From assembly GCA_039920665.1 (NCBI GenBank), contig JBDSDH010000042.1:21191-85190 (forward strand): a stretch of 64,000 nt of DNA, given 5' to 3'. Source of the stretch: WLMZ01 sp039920665 (GTDB lineage: Bacteria; Actinomycetota; Acidimicrobiia; Acidimicrobiales; Ilumatobacteraceae). The notes beneath the pieces were generated by a model. It saw only the letters and a list, made by a program, of their open reading frames with translations, made no database searches and had not been told where the DNA came from. Within the stretch, counting starts at the first letter, position 1. The number at the start of each line of letters is the position of its first letter. This document shows, in pieces, positions 60,387 to 64,000 of this stretch. The position numbers and the translations under genes were made by a program.

Positions 60387-62342
60387 CTATGGAGTCAGTG
60401 ACTCGTCGGAGATCTTCGGATTGAAGAACTCCCGTTGGGAGCAGATCTTGCCGTCTCGAAATCGGAAGACGCCGATGTAGCGGTTCGCGTATGACCTGCC
60501 GGTCGTGGTCATGTGACCGTCGCTGCGGAACTCGACGATGAGCTTGTCCGGATCGAGGCATTCGTGAACCTCGGTGATGTCGATCCGCATCTTGTAGTTC
60601 AGGAATGCGGTGGTCAGGAACTTCAACGCAGCGGCGCGCCCTTCGACGATTCGGGGTGGGTCGGCGAACGGCAATTCGAGGACCATGTCATCGGTGTAGT
60701 TGGCGATCTGAGCGGCGGCGTCGGCAGCGCTGACGCCGGCGAAAGCGGCCACCACCGATGCCAGGTTGAGGGCTCGACGATCGACTTCGGTCGTCGCTGG
60801 ATCCATGTTCACCTCGCATGTTCGCGCTGTCGCGCCGAGCATCGCGGCCATCGCCAGCCGATCGACCTTTTGCATTGCGGTGACCGGAAAGGCATCGACG
60901 AAGTGGATGGCCTCGGGCAGTTTGTAATGGGCGAGGCGATCATGGGCGAATTCGCGCAACTCGGCGAGGGTGACGGCATCGGCATTGACATCGGAATCGG
61001 CGCGAGGAATCACGACGGCGACGCCGATTTCACCCATCACCGGGTCTTCGCGCGGCACGATGATGATCGATCCCACGCCAGGGTGAGCATTGAGCACGGC
61101 TTCGATCTCTTGGGGATAGACGTTGTATCCGCCACGGATGAACATCTCCTTGCTCCGGCCGGCGAGGTGGAGCACGCCGAGTTCGTCCATCCGCCCGAGA
61201 TCCCCCGTGTGCAGCCAACCGTCGATGATGGTTGCAGACGTTGCCTCGGGGTCGTTCCAATAGCCGGTCATCACCGATGGTCCACGCAGGCAGATCTCGC
61301 CGACGGCACCATCCAAGAGAGGCTCTCCGGCACGACCGATGCGTACCTCGATCCCGCCACGCGGTCGACCGACCGAGTGGTATCGCTCCTCCGGATCGGC
61401 GTCGATCGCTGTTGCGGTTCCCATGCCGCCCGACTCGGTCAGCGAATACCTCGACGTATAGGGCGCAGCGAATCGACGCATCGCTTCGTCGATCAGGTCA
61501 GGCGTCGACGGGCCTCCCCCGGTGACGATGCGCGAGACCGAGGTGAGGTCCATCTCGTTCATCCCGGGCACCTGCAACATCAGCGCGATCTGGGCCGACA
61601 CCCCGTTGATCACCGGCATCCGGTGCCGCTGCACCAGTGAGAGTGCGTCAGCAGCCCGCCATCTGGCCATCAGACACAGCGCTGTGCCCATGTCGAGATA
61701 GGCGTGGGCCCGGATCATGAAACCGATGTGAGCGAACTGGGTGCCGGAGATGATGTGGTGGCCGGCAGCCCACGGATCGGCCTGCTCGGCCTCGAGTGCA
61801 GCGACGAACTGGCGCTCACCGAACGTCGCGCCCTTCGGCAGACCGGTCGTGCCCGAGGTGAACACGATCGCGATTGGACGGTCCGGGTCGAGCGGCAACT
61901 CGGGTGGCCGGCAACCGACCTCGAGATGGTCGATCATGACGGTGGTCGGCGCATCGGCAGTGCCCACGTCGATCACATCGACATCCGGCCCGATGTCCTC
62001 CAACGCTGGATCGTCGCCGGACGTGACCACGACATGGCCCGCCCCTGAGAGTCGAACCAGAGCCCGACGTTCGGCGGTGCTCAGCAATGGATTGACCCCC
62101 GCAGTCACGGCGCCGATCTTGGCCAGAGCGAGATAGGAAATCAGGTACTCGGGTCCCGAAGGGACGAGCAGGGTGACGACATCGCCCGGTAGCACACCGC
62201 GGATCGTCCACGCGCAGGCGACCTCGTCCGAGAGCCGATCGAGGTCGGCGAACGACAACGACCAACCGTCGGGCGTCACGATCGCCGATCTGTTTCCGTA
62301 CCGTTCGGACGCATTCCGTGTGATCGTCGCCATCAGCGTCAC
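60387..62342 (-). CDS. acyl-CoA ligase (AMP-binding) fused to a C-terminal SnoaL-like domain
   Basis: A 651-residue frame from a GTG at 62342 with GGGGAG upstream. Residues 1-505 are an adenylate-forming ligase: P-loop FTSGTTGLPKG (161-171), LTESGGMGTAT, GWLHTGDLGRMDELG and the C-terminal Lys motif KLPEAIHFVDAFPVTAMQKVDRLAM. Residues about 513-651 form a SnoaL/NTF2-like domain (IANYTDDMVLELPFADPPRIVEGRAAALKFL ... YIGVFRFRDGKICSQREFF). Inside, an ATG at 60806 has GAGG five bases upstream, so the second domain may also be made alone (139 residues). The ligase would activate a carboxylic acid to its CoA ester; the steroid-degradation neighbours hint at a ring-derived acid, without proof. Confidence 0.85.
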   Translation of the reverse strand: MTLMATITRNASERYGNRSAIVTPDGWSLSFADLDRLSDEVACAWTIRGVLPGDVVTLLVPSGPEYLISYLALAKIGAVTAGVNPLLSTAERRALVRLSGAGHVVVTSGDDPALEDIGPDVDVIDVGTADAPTTVMIDHLEVGCRPPELPLDPDRPIAIVFTSGTTGLPKGATFGERQFVAALEAEQADPWAAGHHIISGTQFAHIGFMIRAHAYLDMGTALCLMARWRAADALSLVQRHRMPVINGVSAQIALMLQVPGMNEMDLTSVSRIVTGGGPSTPDLIDEAMRRFAAPYTSRYSLTESGGMGTATAIDADPEERYHSVGRPRGGIEVRIGRAGEPLLDGAVGEICLRGPSVMTGYWNDPEATSATIIDGWLHTGDLGRMDELGVLHLAGRSKEMFIRGGYNVYPQEIEAVLNAHPGVGSIIIVPREDPVMGEIGVAVVIPRADSDVNADAVTLAELREFAHDRLAHYKLPEAIHFVDAFPVTAMQKVDRLAMAAMLGATARTCEVNMDPATTEVDRRALNLASVVAAFAGVSAADAAAQIANYTDDMVLELPFADPPRIVEGRAAALKFLTTAFLNYKMRIDITEVHECLDPDKLIVEFRSDGHMTTTGRSYANRYIGVFRFRDGKICSQREFFNPKISDESLTP

Positions 62343-62409
62343 AACAGTCTCCCCACTTTCTATCGGGTTGCTTTGATCTCAATCTTCTAGATGATAGACA
62401 ATCTGGCAT

Positions 62410-63174
62410 ATGAGTATCGAGTGCAACATCACAGACTCGGGTATCGCCGAGATCGTCGTCGATTGTCCGCCGGTCAATGCTCTGACGGTTGCGGGGTGGT
62501 TCGAGCTCGCGGATGCAGTGACGGCTGCTGGGCGTGATCCGTCGACGCGGGTGGTGGTGTTGCGCTCTGAGGGGCGAGGGTTCAATGCTGGGGTCGATAT
62601 CAAGGAGATGCAGAACACGACCGGGTTCGATGCGCTGGTCGGTGCGAACAAGGGTTGTTATGCGGCGTTTGCGGCGGTGTATGAGTGTGCGGTGCCGGTG
62701 ATTGCGGCGGTGCACGGGTTTTGTGTGGGTGGTGGGATCGGGTTGGTCGGCAATGCCGACATCATCATTGCCAGTGACGACGCCTACTTCGGTCTTCCGG
62801 AGGTGGACCGGGGTGCGTTGGGAGCGGCGACGCACCTGTCGCGGTTGGTTCCGCAGCACAAGATGCGGGCGATGGTGTTCACTGCGGCCACGGCAACGGC
62901 GGCCGAGTTGCATCACTTCGGCAGCGTGTTGGAGGTCGTTCCCCGGTCGGAGTTGCGTGACGCAGCGTTGCGGGTTGCCGGTCAGATCGCGGCGAAGTCG
63001 CCGACTGTGATGCGGGCTGCGAAGGAGTGTCTGAACGGGATTGATCTGTGGGACGTCAAACGGAGCTATCGGTTCGAGCAGGGGTTCACTTTCGAGCTCA
63101 ACCTGTCTGGGGTGGCCGATGAACTGCGAGATGATTTCGCGGGCACGGACAAGTCGAGCAAGGAGCACAACTGA
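62410..63174 (+). CDS. echA20: EchA20-type enoyl-CoA hydratase family enzyme (steroid ring D opening)
   Basis: A 254-residue crotonase closely like EchA20 of the cholesterol route. Matching stretches are NALTVAGWFELADAVTAAG, EGRGFNAGVDIKEMQ, CAVPVIAAVHGFCVGGGIGLVGNADIIIASDD, FGLPEVDRGALGAATHLSRLVPQHKMR, and SYRFEQGFTFELNLSGVADE. In mycobacteria EchA20 hydrolytically opens ring D of HIEC-CoA. Its stop shares a base with the ipdA start. Codon use here (GTG, GCG, GGG, TTG) is unlike that of the rest of the window. Divergent from the ligase, separated by an AT-rich 67-base region where promoters for both must lie. Confidence 0.88.
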   Translation: MSIECNITDSGIAEIVVDCPPVNALTVAGWFELADAVTAAGRDPSTRVVVLRSEGRGFNAGVDIKEMQNTTGFDALVGANKGCYAAFAAVYECAVPVIAAVHGFCVGGGIGLVGNADIIIASDDAYFGLPEVDRGALGAATHLSRLVPQHKMRAMVFTAATATAAELHHFGSVLEVVPRSELRDAALRVAGQIAAKSPTVMRAAKECLNGIDLWDVKRSYRFEQGFTFELNLSGVADELRDDFAGTDKSSKEHN

Positions 63175-64000
63175 TGGGTCGCGATAAGCGGATGACCGAG
63201 GATGATGCGATCGCGTCGCTCGAGGATGGGATGACGATCGGGATCGGTGGTTGGGGGAGCCGGCGCAAGCCGATGTCGCTGGTGCGGGCATTGTTGCGGT
63301 CGCCGTTGAAAGATTTGACGATCGTGTCCTATGGCGGGCCGGATGTGGGTTTGTTGGCGGCGGCGGGCAAGATTCGTCGGGTCGTGTACGGGTTCGTGTC
63401 GCTCGATTCGATCGCGCTGGAACCGCATTGGCGTCAGGCTCGGCAGAACGCCACGATTCCCGAACCGGTCGAGTATGACGAAGGCATGTTGCAGTGGGGT
63501 CTGTATGCCGGGTCGCTGCGGCTGCCGTTCCTGCCGACTCGGGCGGGTCTCGGTTCGGGTGTGATGGAGGTCAATCCGTCGCTGCGTACGGTGCGCTCAC
63601 CGTATGACGATGGTGAGGAGTTGTTGGCTGTTCCGGCGATCCGTCTCGATGCCGCGTTCGTGCATCTCAACCGTGCTGACATGTCGGGTAATGCCCAGTT
63701 CCTCGGCCCGGACCTGTACTTCGACGACTTGTTCCTCGGTGCCTGCGATCCCGGCCATCGCTACCTGAGCTGCGAACGCGTTGTGGCGACCGACCGGTTG
63801 CTCGACGAGGGCACGTTCCACACCCTCAAGATTCACCGCGGTATGGTCGACGGCGTGATCGAAGCTCCGAACGGCGCCCACTTCACAACCTGCGAGCCGG
63901 ACTACGGCCGCGACGAGAAGTTCCAAAAGGCATACGCCACAGCAGCAGCAGACCCTGGCGAATGGGCTGCGTTCGAACGGCGGTTCCTGGCCGGATCAGA
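63174..64000 (+). CDS. ipdA: IpdA, CoA-transferase-like alpha subunit (steroid ring C opening), 3' end beyond window
   Basis: 275 codons are visible from the ATG at 63174. The protein matches IpdA, the alpha subunit of the IpdAB hydrolase that opens ring C of COCHEA-CoA in cholesterol/HIP degradation: GMTIGIGGWGSRRKPMSLVRALLRS, SYGGPDVGLLAAAGKIRRVVYGFVSLDS, LPFLPTRAGLGSGV, AFVHLNRADMSGNAQFLGPDLYFDDLF, and GAHFTTCEPDYGRDEKFQKAYA. IpdB would be expected just past the window. Coupled to echA20 by a one-base overlap. The first half keeps the G/T-ending codon use of echA20, whereas from about 63,680 the codons return to the C-ending style of the rest of the window. Confidence 0.9.
   Translation, partial: MGRDKRMTEDDAIASLEDGMTIGIGGWGSRRKPMSLVRALLRSPLKDLTIVSYGGPDVGLLAAAGKIRRVVYGFVSLDSIALEPHWRQARQNATIPEPVEYDEGMLQWGLYAGSLRLPFLPTRAGLGSGVMEVNPSLRTVRSPYDDGEELLAVPAIRLDAAFVHLNRADMSGNAQFLGPDLYFDDLFLGACDPGHRYLSCERVVATDRLLDEGTFHTLKIHRGMVDGVIEAPNGAHFTTCEPDYGRDEKFQKAYATAAADPGEWAAFERRFLAGS

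Noticed and set aside
1..64000. CRISPR arrays, tRNA or rRNA genes, transposases, integrases
   Set aside because: No spaced repeats, cloverleaf-type sequence or transposase/integrase motifs were found on reading; the repeats present are short coding tandems. A tRNA scan was not possible.

Overview
The window reads as chromosomal DNA of a high-GC Gram-positive actinobacterium. The evidence is dense coding on both strands, GTC/GCC/CTC-rich codon use, two WhiB-type iron-sulfur regulators, a SenX3-RegX3/PhoU/Pst phosphate system, a DUF2342-type metalloprotease, a WS/DGAT wax-ester synthase and EchA20/IpdA steroid-ring genes. The repeat-bearing DUF4331 protein and the general gene content suggest the class Acidimicrobiia (Ilumatobacter-like); this is inference from family resemblance, not from a marker gene. 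No rRNA, tRNA, CRISPR array, transposase or integrase was seen.

Layout: 1-2.2 kb holds a partial RNB ribonuclease, an enoyl-CoA hydratase and a decayed esterase. 2.4-14 kb holds a repeat-rich lipoprotein, a CPA2 antiporter, an MreB/small membrane protein/MoaE run, an HtrA-like protein whose catalytic residues appear lost, an epimerase and a zincin. 12.5-24.2 kb is a phosphate island. A five-gene minus-strand operon (pstB1-phoU-senX3-regX3-MFS) diverges from pstS-pstC-pstA-pstB2, with ppk1 behind. Their shared 283-bp control region carries two outward-facing promoters with the same architecture. 24.2-25.9 kb carries two WhiB genes and tatA.

26.1-32.7 kb is the most unusual part: a remnant of a contractile injection system (tail sheath, DUF4280 PAAR-like spike protein, AAA+ ATPase). 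The sheath gene is cut and joined to a VWA-domain gene that has lost its own 5' part, at one junction near 27,590-27,600. Genes for tube, baseplate and tape measure are absent from the window.

32.6-42.9 kb holds cobD, a STAND-type regulator, a DMT exporter, an ECF sigma factor divergent from a GAF-PP2C phosphatase, and a NicO-type metal exporter with a TPR protein. A DUF4331 secreted protein (to 45.7 kb) and a metal ABC transporter (45.8-48.5 kb) follow. 48.6-50.8 kb holds a deleted glycosyltransferase relic and a membrane molybdopterin oxidoreductase. 50.8-54.1 kb is a translationally coupled run: membrane protein, epimerase, ECF sigma and zinc-finger anti-sigma. 54.2-64 kb carries wax-ester synthase, NhaA, a flavin/F420-type oxidoreductase, an orphan xanthine-dehydrogenase-type large subunit, an acyl-CoA ligase fused to a SnoaL-like domain, then echA20 and ipdA of steroid ring C/D degradation. 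The last two genes differ in codon use from the rest.

Three places (1.8-2.2, 27.6 and 48.6-48.9 kb) show genes with an interior or terminal block missing and the flanks joined. Either this genome loses DNA by clean deletions, or the assembly is chimeric or collapsed there; the sequence alone cannot decide.
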